A stretch of DNA of 40,309 nucleotides from Candidatus Fermentibacterota bacterium (GCA_030620115.1 JAUXFG010000012.1:1-40309); one strand, 5' to 3'; positions 8,928 to 16,934 are shown, counted from the first letter of the stretch. Numbers and translations are program-made. The notes: generated from the sequence alone by a model not told the origin.

Positions 8928-9682
8928 CCGGAACGAGAAACAAACAGATTTGGGGCGTCGCCTTGCTTCTGTTTGCCGGTGCTTCCCCGGTCCTCGCCAG
9001 AGAGACGCTGACCTACAAGATTTCGTACGGCCCATTTCGCATCGGTACGATCATTCTTCAGACAAGTAGCGAACGCCGGGCCGACGAAGTCTCTTATACC
9101 GTTCGGGCTATTGTACGTTCCAAACCTGCCGTCTTTTTTGCCAGGTTTTTTGGCGTGTATGAAAGCGAATGTGCCGAAGATGGTTATCCGAGACGGTGCA
9201 GCGTGACTGAGCTCTCCCATGGTGACACAGTAAGGTCCGTCTATTCCTTCGACTATCAGGATTCCCTGCTCATTCGAAGGTTGTTCGATGCTGAGCCTTC
9301 AGGGGAAGCGCGACTAGACACCATCACGCTATTGGGAGCAACTTATGACGGGCTCTCAGCGATCCATAATATCCGCAGAGGGAAAATCCAACTCCAACAA
9401 GGCCGATTCTACTCCTTCTACGAGACCACCTACGGGCCCGTTGATCTGAGGCTTTTAGAGCGTTTCGACGATGTTCGCGTAAAAGCCCTGGGTCGTGACG
9501 TTCGTGCGCGTCTATTGGAGGGCGAAATTCTCTTCGAAGGCACGGCAGGTTGGAGTGGAAAATTCAAGGCGTGGCTTAGCAACGATCCTTGCCCTGTCTT
9601 CGTGCAAGCAAAGCTCCGCGTCTTTCTGGGAAGCATAAAGATTACGCTTGAGTCAATGGAGCAAGACGATTCATTCCCGTGA
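8924..9682 (+). CDS. DUF3108-like periplasmic protein
   Basis: The hydrophobic leader (IWGVALLLFAGASPVLA) is followed by RETLTYKISYGPFRIGTIIL, the typical entry of DUF3108 domains, and a repeated beta-strand pattern (ending LGSIKITLESMEQDD). I favour the TTG at 8924, which overlaps the barrel-gene stop as TTGA and has AGGTGAAG 8 bases upstream; another TTG at 8903 is in frame. DUF3108 proteins have no settled biochemical role but are exported and occur with envelope genes. Tight coupling to the barrel gene suggests a periplasmic accessory role in the same system. Confidence 0.75.
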   Translation: MTGTRNKQIWGVALLLFAGASPVLARETLTYKISYGPFRIGTIILQTSSERRADEVSYTVRAIVRSKPAVFFARFFGVYESECAEDGYPRRCSVTELSHGDTVRSVYSFDYQDSLLIRRLFDAEPSGEARLDTITLLGATYDGLSAIHNIRRGKIQLQQGRFYSFYETTYGPVDLRLLERFDDVRVKALGRDVRARLLEGEILFEGTAGWSGKFKAWLSNDPCPVFVQAKLRVFLGSIKITLESMEQDDSFP

Positions 9683-9764
9683 ATAACTCTAAGGTTAACG
9701 GCTCGAGGAGTTGGATGCCAATGATACGCAATTCATTGTGCTGAGGAGGAGGGGCAAGAATCTC

Positions 9765-10571
9765 ATGGCCGACGTCGAAGCATCGAAGACCGCTTTGCCG
9801 GAACAAGCGGTGAAAGGCCACAGGTATTTCGGAATGACGATTGCAGTCGACAAGAATACACCCCTGAGCATTGTCTGGTGGGTCGTGCTGGTGCTGGATG
9901 TGCTCTGCTGTGCCCTTCTTGTCACGATCTTGCCACAACGGTTAAGAAATGGAATAGGTCTGCGCATCCCCACGGCGGTGCTCCTCAAGGTGGCAGGCGT
10001 CAAGGTGAGTGTGCATGGATTGGAGAATGTCGACAAGAATCAAGCCCAGGTTTTTGTTGCTAACCATCAAAGCTGGTTCGATTCATTTATCCTGAGCGCC
10101 TCCCTGCCGGTTCCTTTGACCTTCGCGTCGAAGAAGGAGATGTATCGAGTTCCTGTCTACGGTTACATCATGCGTCGTTTGGGTTTTGTCTGCGTGAATC
10201 GTGCTCACCCCAAAGACGCATTGCGGAGTGTTGATGCCACCACGGCTTCGATTTGTTCCGGGATATCCTTTGTCGCATTTCCCGAAGGAACTCGGAGCAG
10301 AACGGGAGAACTCGGCCCATTTGGAAGAGGCGCCGCGTTACTTGCCTCCAAGGCTTGTGCGCCTATTGTTCCTATTACCCTGATGGGCACGCGGATGATC
10401 ATGCGGCGCGGCAGCTATCGCATCAATTATGGCGCCCGCGTACACGTCGTTATTTCGAAACCTGTGGATGCATGCCCGAACAGTAGGGAAGAACAGCTCG
10501 CCATGACGGGAATAGTCCGTCGACAGATAGCTAAAAACCTGGAAACCATGGATAGATCTCTGGTGTGTTGA
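9765..10571 (+). CDS. plsC: 1-acyl-sn-glycerol-3-phosphate acyltransferase family (PlsC-like)
   Basis: The acyltransferase motifs are all present: NHQSWFDSF (HX4D catalytic pair), a block with KKEMYRVPVYGYIMRRLGF, FPEGTRSR (phosphate binding), and a later APIVPITLMG block. One membrane helix precedes the catalytic domain (IVWWVVLVLDVLCCALLVTI). The reaction expected is transfer of an acyl chain to a lysophosphatidate-like acceptor at the inner membrane. The start is uncertain: ATG 9765 has a GAGGAGGAGG tract about 13 bases upstream, while TTG 9711 and GTG 9738 are also in frame. Given the context it may be a dedicated acyltransferase for the exported lipid instead of the housekeeping enzyme. 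Confidence 0.85.
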   Translation: MADVEASKTALPEQAVKGHRYFGMTIAVDKNTPLSIVWWVVLVLDVLCCALLVTILPQRLRNGIGLRIPTAVLLKVAGVKVSVHGLENVDKNQAQVFVANHQSWFDSFILSASLPVPLTFASKKEMYRVPVYGYIMRRLGFVCVNRAHPKDALRSVDATTASICSGISFVAFPEGTRSRTGELGPFGRGAALLASKACAPIVPITLMGTRMIMRRGSYRINYGARVHVVISKPVDACPNSREEQLAMTGIVRRQIAKNLETMDRSLVC

Positions 10572-10592
10572 TGGATCATGTAAAGGAAGGTC

Positions 10593-11705
10593 ATGGATTT
10601 GCGGCGTGAAGATGACAGACATCGAGTCATAGAAGAGCTGAAGCGCCATGGGTATCAGTCCCAGTCGTACAACATCCTCCGCGATGATAAATCGTATTTC
10701 TTCTCACCATCCGGGATTGGAGGGGTGATCGCCTATGTGGTTCACGCGAATGTCGCGCTTGCTGCGGGTGACCCGGTCTGTCATCTCTCCGATCTTCCGA
10801 AGTTTGTCGATGAGTTCATATCCTTCTGTGATTCCCGCAAATGGCGATGTTGCTTTCAGGCCGTCACGGATCGTTGTTGCGATATGCTGGTGAATCTGGG
10901 CTTCGGCACGATCAAGATCGGTGAGGAGCCGATCTTCGAGCTGAACAAGCTGTCGTGGGCGGGCGGCAGGTTCAAGGATCTACGCAACGACACCAGGAGT
11001 GCAAAGAAGCACGGCTTGACGGTGGTGGAATACTGCCCGCTTGCAGGGCGAAAGCCGGACTGGGAAAAGCAGATGGAGGAGCTTTCCGCCACCTGGAAGA
11101 AGTTCAAGGGCTCTGGTGAGTTCGCTTTTTTGATAGGTGAACCCGGTCTCGAGGACCCGGGAGAGCGGAAGTACTTTCTGGCGCTGCTCGATGACCAGGT
11201 TGAGGCATTCGTAGTATGTACCCCCATTTATGCAAGAAATGGCATCTATTTTGATCTGATGCGCCGGAGGGAGTGGACGATACGTGGCACGAACCAATTG
11301 TTGATTGCCGAATCTTTCCGTCTCCTGAAGGAGCAGGGATACGCCATGGCAACGCTCGGTACAGCCCCTCTGGCCAACGAACATGTGGATGATCCGAGCC
11401 AAAGCCATATCATAGAACTGGCACTAAGGCTCGCGTTTGACCATCTCGGATACTTTCATCGATATAAACCCCTCTACCAGTTCAAAAGGCAATTCGGGCC
11501 TACTTCCTGGGAGGGCCGCTATCTGGCATTCCGGCCGCAGCGGTTCAATCCCGTCATGCTGTATGCTCTCTTGAAGGCCTACGACCCAAGCGGAGTGAAG
11601 GGAAAGCTCTCAAGGCAGATTCAGCATGCGTGGGGGAGTATCCGGAAGCTTGATAAGGTGCCGGCGAGTTTGCTCGAGAAGATGAAGGGCCATCGCCTAT
11701 CATAG
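10593..11705 (+). CDS. DUF2156 / phosphatidylglycerol lysyltransferase-like protein
   Basis: This complete 370-residue protein resembles the soluble C-terminal domain of MprF/LPG synthases (DUF2156), with a tandem GNAT-like fold. Visible segments include SYNILRDDKSYFFS near the N-terminus, VAYVVHANVALAAGDPV-like, and YARNGIYFDLMRR with MATLGTAPLAN in the second half. It lacks the membrane flippase domain of MprF. AAGGAAGG directly upstream supports ATG 10593. It lies 21 bases after plsC and 14 bases before the patatin gene. The family transfers amino acids from aminoacyl-tRNA to lipids in characterised members; here the acceptor could be the lipid made by the neighbouring acyltransferases (inference). 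A longer paralogue occupies 1-1143. Confidence 0.85.
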   Translation: MDLRREDDRHRVIEELKRHGYQSQSYNILRDDKSYFFSPSGIGGVIAYVVHANVALAAGDPVCHLSDLPKFVDEFISFCDSRKWRCCFQAVTDRCCDMLVNLGFGTIKIGEEPIFELNKLSWAGGRFKDLRNDTRSAKKHGLTVVEYCPLAGRKPDWEKQMEELSATWKKFKGSGEFAFLIGEPGLEDPGERKYFLALLDDQVEAFVVCTPIYARNGIYFDLMRRREWTIRGTNQLLIAESFRLLKEQGYAMATLGTAPLANEHVDDPSQSHIIELALRLAFDHLGYFHRYKPLYQFKRQFGPTSWEGRYLAFRPQRFNPVMLYALLKAYDPSGVKGKLSRQIQHAWGSIRKLDKVPASLLEKMKGHRLS

Positions 11706-11719
11706 GGGAGCGGGTGTAG

Positions 11720-12706
11720 ATGCGAAAAACCCATTCTACCCAAAGGGTTCCGGGGAGCGAAATAAGTGAAGAAAGGCAGCATCAGAAAGTGGGACTCGCT
11801 TTGGGAGGAGGGGCTGCGCGAGGCGGGGCACATATTGGTATTATCCGCGCCCTTGAAGAGTTAGGGATTCACATCGATTTCATTGCAGGAACCAGCATCG
11901 GCTCAATGGTTGGAGCGGCTTATTGCGCGGGGAATCTGCCGATTTTAGAAGATGTGGTCCAACGAATGAATTGGCAACGAGCTTTTTCTTTGCTTGATGT
12001 GGTTTTCCCGTCATCTGGTCTTATCAGCGGAACGAAGGTATCCCAGTTCATTTCGGAGACCGTCGGCAACGGAGAAATCACCGACCTTGCTGTCCCTTTT
12101 GCGGCGGTGGCGACGGATTTGGCCTCTGGGGCTGAAATTGTTTTCGGGTCGGGCGACCTGGTGGAAGCCGTTCGAGCCAGCATTTCCATTCCTGGAATCT
12201 TTCGTCCTGTATTCCGGGGTGAAATGATATTAGTGGATGGGGGCCTGGTGAACCCGGTTCCGGTCAGTGCTGTCAAATCCCTCGGGGCGGATTTCATCAT
12301 AGCGGTGGATTTGAATCTTGATGTTATTGGGAAATGCACGAGAGCCAAGAAAGAAGATCCCTTGGAGGTCAAGGCAGCGGAATCGAATCCTCGGAGCCAG
12401 CACCCGTCACTCTCAATCATGGAAAAGGTATCCTCACTGAAATCATCTGGTGCTTTTGGGATTCGGCACTGGGTGAATTCTGGTGAATCCCCCGGATTGG
12501 CTGATATCCTGATGACGTCATTCAATGTTATGGAGGCAATAATCACGACAACCAGGTTCGAGATGGATCGTCCCGACGTGATCATCAAGCCTAGGGTTGG
12601 ACACATCAAATTGCTTGAATTCCACAGAATGAAAGAAGCCGCTGCTATCGGATATCGCGAGGCGGTTTCTGAGCTTGAAGGGCTTGTTCTTCCACATGAT
12701 AAGTGA
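11720..12706 (+). CDS. Patatin-like phospholipase (RssA family)
   Basis: The patatin catalytic set is intact: the oxyanion loop LGGGAARGGAHIG, the nucleophile motif GTSIGS, and the DGG of the Ser-Asp dyad in LVDGGLVNPVPV. Length (328 aa) is usual for the stand-alone RssA-type group. The enzyme is expected to release acyl chains from phospholipids at the inner membrane face. It is the last gene of the same-strand array and starts 14 bases after the DUF2156 gene. Together with PlsC it would allow acyl-chain exchange on the lipid (inference). No signal peptide is visible. About residues 210-240 form a less conserved insertion rich in charged residues. Confidence 0.9.
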   Translation: MRKTHSTQRVPGSEISEERQHQKVGLALGGGAARGGAHIGIIRALEELGIHIDFIAGTSIGSMVGAAYCAGNLPILEDVVQRMNWQRAFSLLDVVFPSSGLISGTKVSQFISETVGNGEITDLAVPFAAVATDLASGAEIVFGSGDLVEAVRASISIPGIFRPVFRGEMILVDGGLVNPVPVSAVKSLGADFIIAVDLNLDVIGKCTRAKKEDPLEVKAAESNPRSQHPSLSIMEKVSSLKSSGAFGIRHWVNSGESPGLADILMTSFNVMEAIITTTRFEMDRPDVIIKPRVGHIKLLEFHRMKEAAAIGYREAVSELEGLVLPHDK

Positions 12707-12738
12707 TTCAAGAAACTCCCAGTAGGGGTTATCGTCTC

Positions 12739-12768
12739 AATTCGATACCGATACCGATTCCGATCGCG
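12739..12768. repeat. Degenerate CGATWC hexamer tract
   Basis: Successive units read CGATAC, CGATAC, CGATTC, CGATCG, CGATG, a short tandem hexamer array with increasing divergence to the right. It is non-coding in both directions. It could be a slippage product or the edge of a dispersed repeat. Confidence 0.5.
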
Positions 12769-12861
12769 ATGTTGATTCCGTTGCAGGATGAGGAAATTGC
12801 CGGTCATAGTGGTTCTTGCCATTCTGTCATAGTTCATGGCCGTTGTTTGTGCTGATACAAA

Positions 12862-12937
12862 GGACGCGACGGAGCGCGTCCCTCCACAGGATAAGACGTA
12901 CACATTGCTTGATGGAGGGCCATGCTCCGTCATGGCC
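12862..12937. repeat. Paired REP-like hairpins with complementary loops
   Basis: The hairpin at 12862-12881 has the perfect stem GGACGCG/CGCGTCC around loop ACGGAG. The hairpin at 12918-12937 has the perfect stem GGCCATG/CATGGCC around loop CTCCGT. The two loops are exact reverse complements, so the folded arms could pair loop to loop. A second, diverged pair in the opposite order occurs at 39924-39981, which shows this is a dispersed family. Confidence 0.6.
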
Positions 12938-13130
12938 AGCGTTGGTGCGCCAAAATCGTCGCCGATTGAATCTCCACTATTCCTATGGATTGAAGATCTT
13001 GCAAAACTATGAGATTCGGGCCCAAGCAGCGAGATTATCCATAGACATGTCACGCACCATGGAGCACACGGAAGTTTTCCTTCGCGTGCTGTTCCGTGGG
13101 ATTTTTGCAGAGAGATCAGACTAGGTTTGG

Positions 13131-13979
13131 TTGATCTCTATCTTAGTTCGCGTAGTCAATTTCATCTGGAAACAGCCTATGCAGCATAATCGTGACAACG
13201 AACCTCTGGTCTTCTTGACCGGCATGGTTGCCGCCATAGATGCATTCCTGGTTGGTATCGGGCTGTGGTTGACTTGCTCACGGCCCGGAGCAATGGCCCG
13301 CTTCGTACAGGAAGATGGTTTCTTGGAATGGGTGACCTTCCTTAGCCTCCTCTCTGCCTGCTTCAGTCTGCTTTTCATTCACTACGTGAAGCGTGCTCAT
13401 GACGGGCTGCCTTGGATCTCGGTGAAAAGCTTGGGCATGGTGCTCATCGCGGGGGCTTTCCTTTTCGGCACATTGGAGGAAATCAGCTGGGGCCAGCGCT
13501 TGTTCCATTGGAGGTCTCCTGGCTTGTTCAGCACGTGGAATCTGCAACAGGAGACAAATCTTCACAATCTTGGAATTCTAGGGATACGCATCAATAAGCT
13601 ACTATTCAGCGATTTCTTATTTCTCCTCATCTTTGTCCACAACGTAGTGCTCCCGATTGCTGCCGCGAAGAAACGGGGTATCCTACATTGGGTGGAGAAG
13701 GTCGGCGGGTTCTTGCCACCTCTACATCTGGTCTGTGTGTATCTCGTTGCGGCGATCGCCATCCAGGCGATCCACTATGGGCGTCAGTCTGAGTACCTAG
13801 AAGCGATCGGAGGCCTACACTACCTGGCTTCGATTCTGGGCACGTATGGGCTTGGTCATGGCATGGAGGCTCCTCTTGCAGTGAATAGTGTCCAGAGAAG
13901 GCTTGCTGCGCGCGGGATGGGGCTACTCCTAGTGTTCCTTTTTATCTTGTCGTGGATTCTTGCGCTAACCTCCGGGTAG
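13131..13979 (+). CDS. Uncharacterised polytopic membrane protein
   Basis: I do not know a function for this protein of up to 282 residues. About six to eight hydrophobic segments are visible, the first at about residues 27-48 and the last near the C-terminus (GLLLVFLFILSWILAL). The most distinctive part is the conserved-looking polar motif LEEISWGQRLFHW followed by NLQQETNLHNL, which lies between membrane segments and may form an active or binding site. The TTG at 13131 has only a weak AGG upstream; ATG 13179 is a good alternative and would remove 16 residues. It stands alone after a repeat-bearing interval, with no clear operon partner. Confidence 0.65.
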   Translation: MISILVRVVNFIWKQPMQHNRDNEPLVFLTGMVAAIDAFLVGIGLWLTCSRPGAMARFVQEDGFLEWVTFLSLLSACFSLLFIHYVKRAHDGLPWISVKSLGMVLIAGAFLFGTLEEISWGQRLFHWRSPGLFSTWNLQQETNLHNLGILGIRINKLLFSDFLFLLIFVHNVVLPIAAAKKRGILHWVEKVGGFLPPLHLVCVYLVAAIAIQAIHYGRQSEYLEAIGGLHYLASILGTYGLGHGMEAPLAVNSVQRRLAARGMGLLLVFLFILSWILALTSG

Positions 13980-14154
13980 AGATTTCTCGGAATGCAAGCG
14001 GAATGTCTTGCCATGTAGAATGCGGATCCGGGATACGATTGTTGTTGCTTCCGGATTGAGAACATGAATCTCCGGAGGTTCTGGACAGGTTGGTAGGTCA
14101 GGATTTCGAACGTTGGCGGCTACCGCCATCTATTCTGGATGGGAGGGGAATGGA

Positions 14155-14988
14155 ATGGTGATCAGAGATCTTGCGGAAGATACGATGCTGGCAGAGGCTT
14201 GTTGTGCCAGCGGCTTGGAGAAGCAATCGGCACTCACTGCAGATGAGATCATCGTAGTTCGTGCGGGTAAGATAAAGGTGGAATGGCTCCAAAACATGAT
14301 GCCCAAAGGGCTCTCAGCAAAGATCGCATATGAGAGTGGAAAGGCGGTCGGCTTCATCGAATACATGCCCATTGAACTGAGCAATTCCTATCGCGGGAAA
14401 GAACTCATGATCGTCAATTGTATCATGGCCCCACATACCACGCCGTGGGGAACGGTTGAGAGGGGAGGAAGGATTCTTGGCTGCGGTAGCGCGCTGGTTG
14501 AAGCAATGATCAAGGATGTGAAGAATAAGTGCAAAGGAATTGTGACGCCTTGTGGATTTGGCTACACAAAGGATATCAGAGGGTTCTTTGGAAGGTTTGG
14601 TTTTGAGGAGTTCAAGAGCAATAGTTTGAAGATGCTTATCAAGATATTCGAACCGGTAGATTTACCCTCACGAGTGACTTATGAGAGACGATACACCTAC
14701 CAGCCGATCCAAGGTAGACTTGCAGTGGATGTCTTTTGGTCTTCGATTTGCCCTGTCATGGGCCCGTGGCAGCTCCTGATCGTGAAAGATATCGCAGAGG
14801 AGTTCGGCGATAGAGTGGTCATCAATGATATCCGTACTGATGATTGCGAGATGCTAGTGAGATTCGGGATTGATCCCTTTACATCCCTCTCCACGATCTT
14901 TTTTGACGGCACGCCGATGTTTGGTCATCCCGGCCCGGCACAAAGAGAAGAAATTCGAGAAGCATTTGCAAAACACCTGGGTGCTTAG
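14155..14988 (+). CDS. GNAT N-acetyltransferase with C-terminal thioredoxin-like domain
   Basis: The N-terminal half (about residues 1-165) is GNAT-like, with LMIVNCIMAP at the central strand, a Gly-rich GCGSALVEAMIKD acetyl-CoA loop and a typical GYTKDIRGFFGRFGFEEF end. The C-terminal part (about 190-277) resembles the YoaP/thioredoxin-like fold: VDVFWSSICPVMGPWQLLIVKDIAEEFGD followed by VINDIRTDD and a terminal strand with FFDGTPMF. The expected CXXC pair is reduced to one Cys (CPVM). GGGAGGGG at 14141-14148, 6 bases upstream, fixes ATG 14155. The TatT gene follows 43 bases later, so co-transcription is possible. The substrate is unknown. Confidence 0.75.
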   Translation: MVIRDLAEDTMLAEACCASGLEKQSALTADEIIVVRAGKIKVEWLQNMMPKGLSAKIAYESGKAVGFIEYMPIELSNSYRGKELMIVNCIMAPHTTPWGTVERGGRILGCGSALVEAMIKDVKNKCKGIVTPCGFGYTKDIRGFFGRFGFEEFKSNSLKMLIKIFEPVDLPSRVTYERRYTYQPIQGRLAVDVFWSSICPVMGPWQLLIVKDIAEEFGDRVVINDIRTDDCEMLVRFGIDPFTSLSTIFFDGTPMFGHPGPAQREEIREAFAKHLGA

Positions 14989-15031
14989 CGCGTCGATTCT
15001 GATGGCGCGTTCTCAAAGGAGGAGGTGAACG

Positions 15032-15901
15032 GTGAAGAGATGGGGGCTCTTTAGTCTTTTACTCGTATTGATGATGTCTTGCGCAGTCCCTACGGGATTC
15101 ACCATGCGCAGCATGATACCTGTGTTGGAGGAGATGGAGATCTCTGTGAACAGCAGCTCCGACCTTGAGACCGTGCGAGACGGTATGCCTTCAGGGATGC
15201 TTCTGATTGAAGGCATCATCCGGAAGTTGCCGCACAATCGTAGGGCAAGGCTGCTTGCGACAAAGCTATACTCTGGATATGCCCTCGCTTTTGTCGAAGA
15301 AGGCAACCCGGAGCGAGCCCATGGACTATACCTGAAGGCCAGAGATCATGGTCTCGCGGCACTGCCAGGGGGTGAAGCCATGCTGAATGCTCAGTTCCGT
15401 GAAGCTGAGAATGCAATAGGACGTCTGAAGAAGGATCAGGTTCCTCTTCTGTTCTGGGCGGCGCAGGCATGGGCAGGGGCTATAGTCCTGGCCATTGATA
15501 ACCCCAGAAACCAGGCGGCTCTGGCGAGGGTTGAAGCAATGATGGCAAGAGCTCTCACGTTGAATGAATCGTTTTACTACGGCGGTCCTCGTCTGTTCAG
15601 AGGGGCATTGCTGGGATCCAAACCCCCACCTGCAGGTGGGGATCCTGAGTTGGCACTCCAAGAGATGAATAGGGCCTTCCACCTATCTGGTGGTCACTCC
15701 TTACTCTGTCAGTACTACCGTGCACGCCTTTTGGCTTCCATGCCGGGGAGAGAAGGGGAGGCAGCGGAGACCATCAGGATGATATTGGACGATAGAAGTC
15801 GCCATCCAGAGGAGTTAACCTTTCTCAACACCGTGACAGTCATCAAAGCCAGAAAGCTTCTGTCAATGATGAAGGAGGAGGAGTCATGGCTTTTCGACTG
15901 A
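15032..15901 (+). CDS. TatT-like TRAP-associated TPR lipoprotein
   Basis: A lipoprotein signal (LLLVLMMSC, acylated Cys at residue 17) precedes an all-helical protein with paired-helix repeats, for example LLATKLYSGYALAFVEEGNPERAHGLYLKARDHGLAAL. This is the layout of TatT (Treponema pallidum TP0956 family), which forms a trimer binding the TRAP solute receptor TatP. AAAGGAGGAGGTG at 15015-15027 is a near-ideal ribosome binding site for GTG 15032. The next gene, a DctP-type receptor, overlaps by 16 bases, exactly the TatT-TatP arrangement. The protein should sit on the periplasmic side of a membrane, capturing a probably hydrophobic or organic-acid ligand (family knowledge). Confidence 0.88.
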   Translation: MKRWGLFSLLLVLMMSCAVPTGFTMRSMIPVLEEMEISVNSSSDLETVRDGMPSGMLLIEGIIRKLPHNRRARLLATKLYSGYALAFVEEGNPERAHGLYLKARDHGLAALPGGEAMLNAQFREAENAIGRLKKDQVPLLFWAAQAWAGAIVLAIDNPRNQAALARVEAMMARALTLNESFYYGGPRLFRGALLGSKPPPAGGDPELALQEMNRAFHLSGGHSLLCQYYRARLLASMPGREGEAAETIRMILDDRSRHPEELTFLNTVTVIKARKLLSMMKEEESWLFD

Positions 15902-16887
15902 GAGGATTTCTTTTCTATGCAGTGGCTATCTGTATGATAGCATCGTCTACGTGGGGATCTGCTTTGAAATTCGCGTCTTTGGCCCCCGAGGGGACGAGCT
16001 GGATGAAGCAGTTGCATGTCCTTGCGGACGAGCTCGCTGACAGCACCGAAGGAAGAGTCACAATCAAGTTCTACCCAGGCGGAGTTTCAGGTGACGAGAG
16101 AGACGTACTCCGGAAGATGAGGATTGGCCAGATCCACGCTGCAGGATTTACAGGGAATGGTCTGGGCGAGATCCTATCTGCGGTACGGCTTCTGGATACG
16201 CCCTTTCTGTTTTCTGATATAGCTGAATACGACTCGGTTCTCGCATCCGTATCAGATACCTTGGAATACATGTTCAGAGAAAAGGGGTATGAGCTGGCTG
16301 GATGGGTCAGTGTTGGAATGGTCCATTTATTCTCCAAGGACCCGATTGCCACCGTCGATGATCTGAGCAAGGCACGACCTTGGGTATGGGAGACTGATCC
16401 TTTGGCTTCGGCCCTCTTTTCAAAACTCGACATAAGCCCGATCCCCCTTCCTCTCCCGCAGGTCCTCACAAGCCTGCAAACAGGGGTGATAGATGCCGCG
16501 TATTCTTCCCCGGCAGGCGCCGTTTCCCTCCAATGGTTCACCCGCGTCAGGTACATGACTGACTTGCCTTTGACCCATTCCACCGGTGGCGTGGTATTGT
16601 CCAGCAGGTTTCTAGATCGTCTTTCCCCGGCGGACAGGGATGTAACGCTCCGCCTCTTCAAACACCACCTGGAGACGCTTGAGCCCATGACTAGGGAGGA
16701 GGAGCTTCAGTCGCTCGAAGTTCTTGCGGACGAGGGCATAGAGCTTGTTCCTGTTTCTCCAGAAGATGTTTCCACATTCTGTGAAATCGGTTCGGAGCTG
16801 CGAAAGGAACTCGCTGGCGAGCTTTACCCAGAATGGCTCCTCCATATGGTCGAAGGAACTCTGACGAGAGTAAGGCATGATCAGTGA
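15886..16887 (+). CDS. TatP/DctP-type TRAP transporter solute receptor
   Basis: A signal peptide (FLFYAVAICMIASSTWGSA) is followed by a DctP fold: LKFASLAPEGTSWMKQLHVLADEL, TEGRVTIKFYPGGVSGDERDVLRKMRIGQIH, the hinge region PLPQVLTSLQTGVIDAAYSSP and HSTGGVVLSSRFLDRLSPADR. Length (333 aa) is normal. The receptor overlaps the TatT gene and is co-translated with it. No DctQ or DctM permease gene follows: the next gene is convergent. The membrane subunits must be elsewhere, or the pair has another role. The Arg that pairs with carboxylate ligands in many DctP proteins is not obvious at its usual place, which would fit a TatP-like ligand. Confidence 0.88.
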   Translation: MAFRLRGFLFYAVAICMIASSTWGSALKFASLAPEGTSWMKQLHVLADELADSTEGRVTIKFYPGGVSGDERDVLRKMRIGQIHAAGFTGNGLGEILSAVRLLDTPFLFSDIAEYDSVLASVSDTLEYMFREKGYELAGWVSVGMVHLFSKDPIATVDDLSKARPWVWETDPLASALFSKLDISPIPLPLPQVLTSLQTGVIDAAYSSPAGAVSLQWFTRVRYMTDLPLTHSTGGVVLSSRFLDRLSPADRDVTLRLFKHHLETLEPMTREEELQSLEVLADEGIELVPVSPEDVSTFCEIGSELRKELAGELYPEWLLHMVEGTLTRVRHDQ

Positions 16888-16892
16888 ACCTA

Positions 16893-16934
16893 TAGCCCGG
16901 ACTTCTCACCAGCTTCCTGGTGAGAAATGCGGGC
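16893..16934. repeat. Compact MITE-like hairpin between convergent genes
   Basis: The element begins TAGCCCGG six bases after the TatP stop. A 17-bp stem (16896-16912 with 16917-16933) has 15 pairs around the loop CTTC. It is a minimal version of the element at 1516-1696. Its position between two convergent stops makes it a candidate bidirectional terminator, although it lacks a T-tract. Confidence 0.7.

Larger units (their letters stand above)
12707..13130. other. Non-coding interval with hexamer tract and paired hairpins
   Basis: No gene was recognised in these 424 bases. A short degenerate tandem tract based on CGATAC/CGATTC lies at about 12739-12768. Two hairpins with matching but complementary loops lie at 12862-12881 and 12918-12937. 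The rest (12960-13130) has no feature I can name. A long antisense frame that crosses the patatin gene and this interval is not credible as a gene. Confidence 0.6.

Noticed and set aside
11920-13053. Long minus-strand open frame (377 codons) opposite the patatin gene
   Set aside because: It lies antisense to a gene with intact catalytic motifs, continues into the hairpin-bearing interval, and its product is low-complexity with no recognisable domain.
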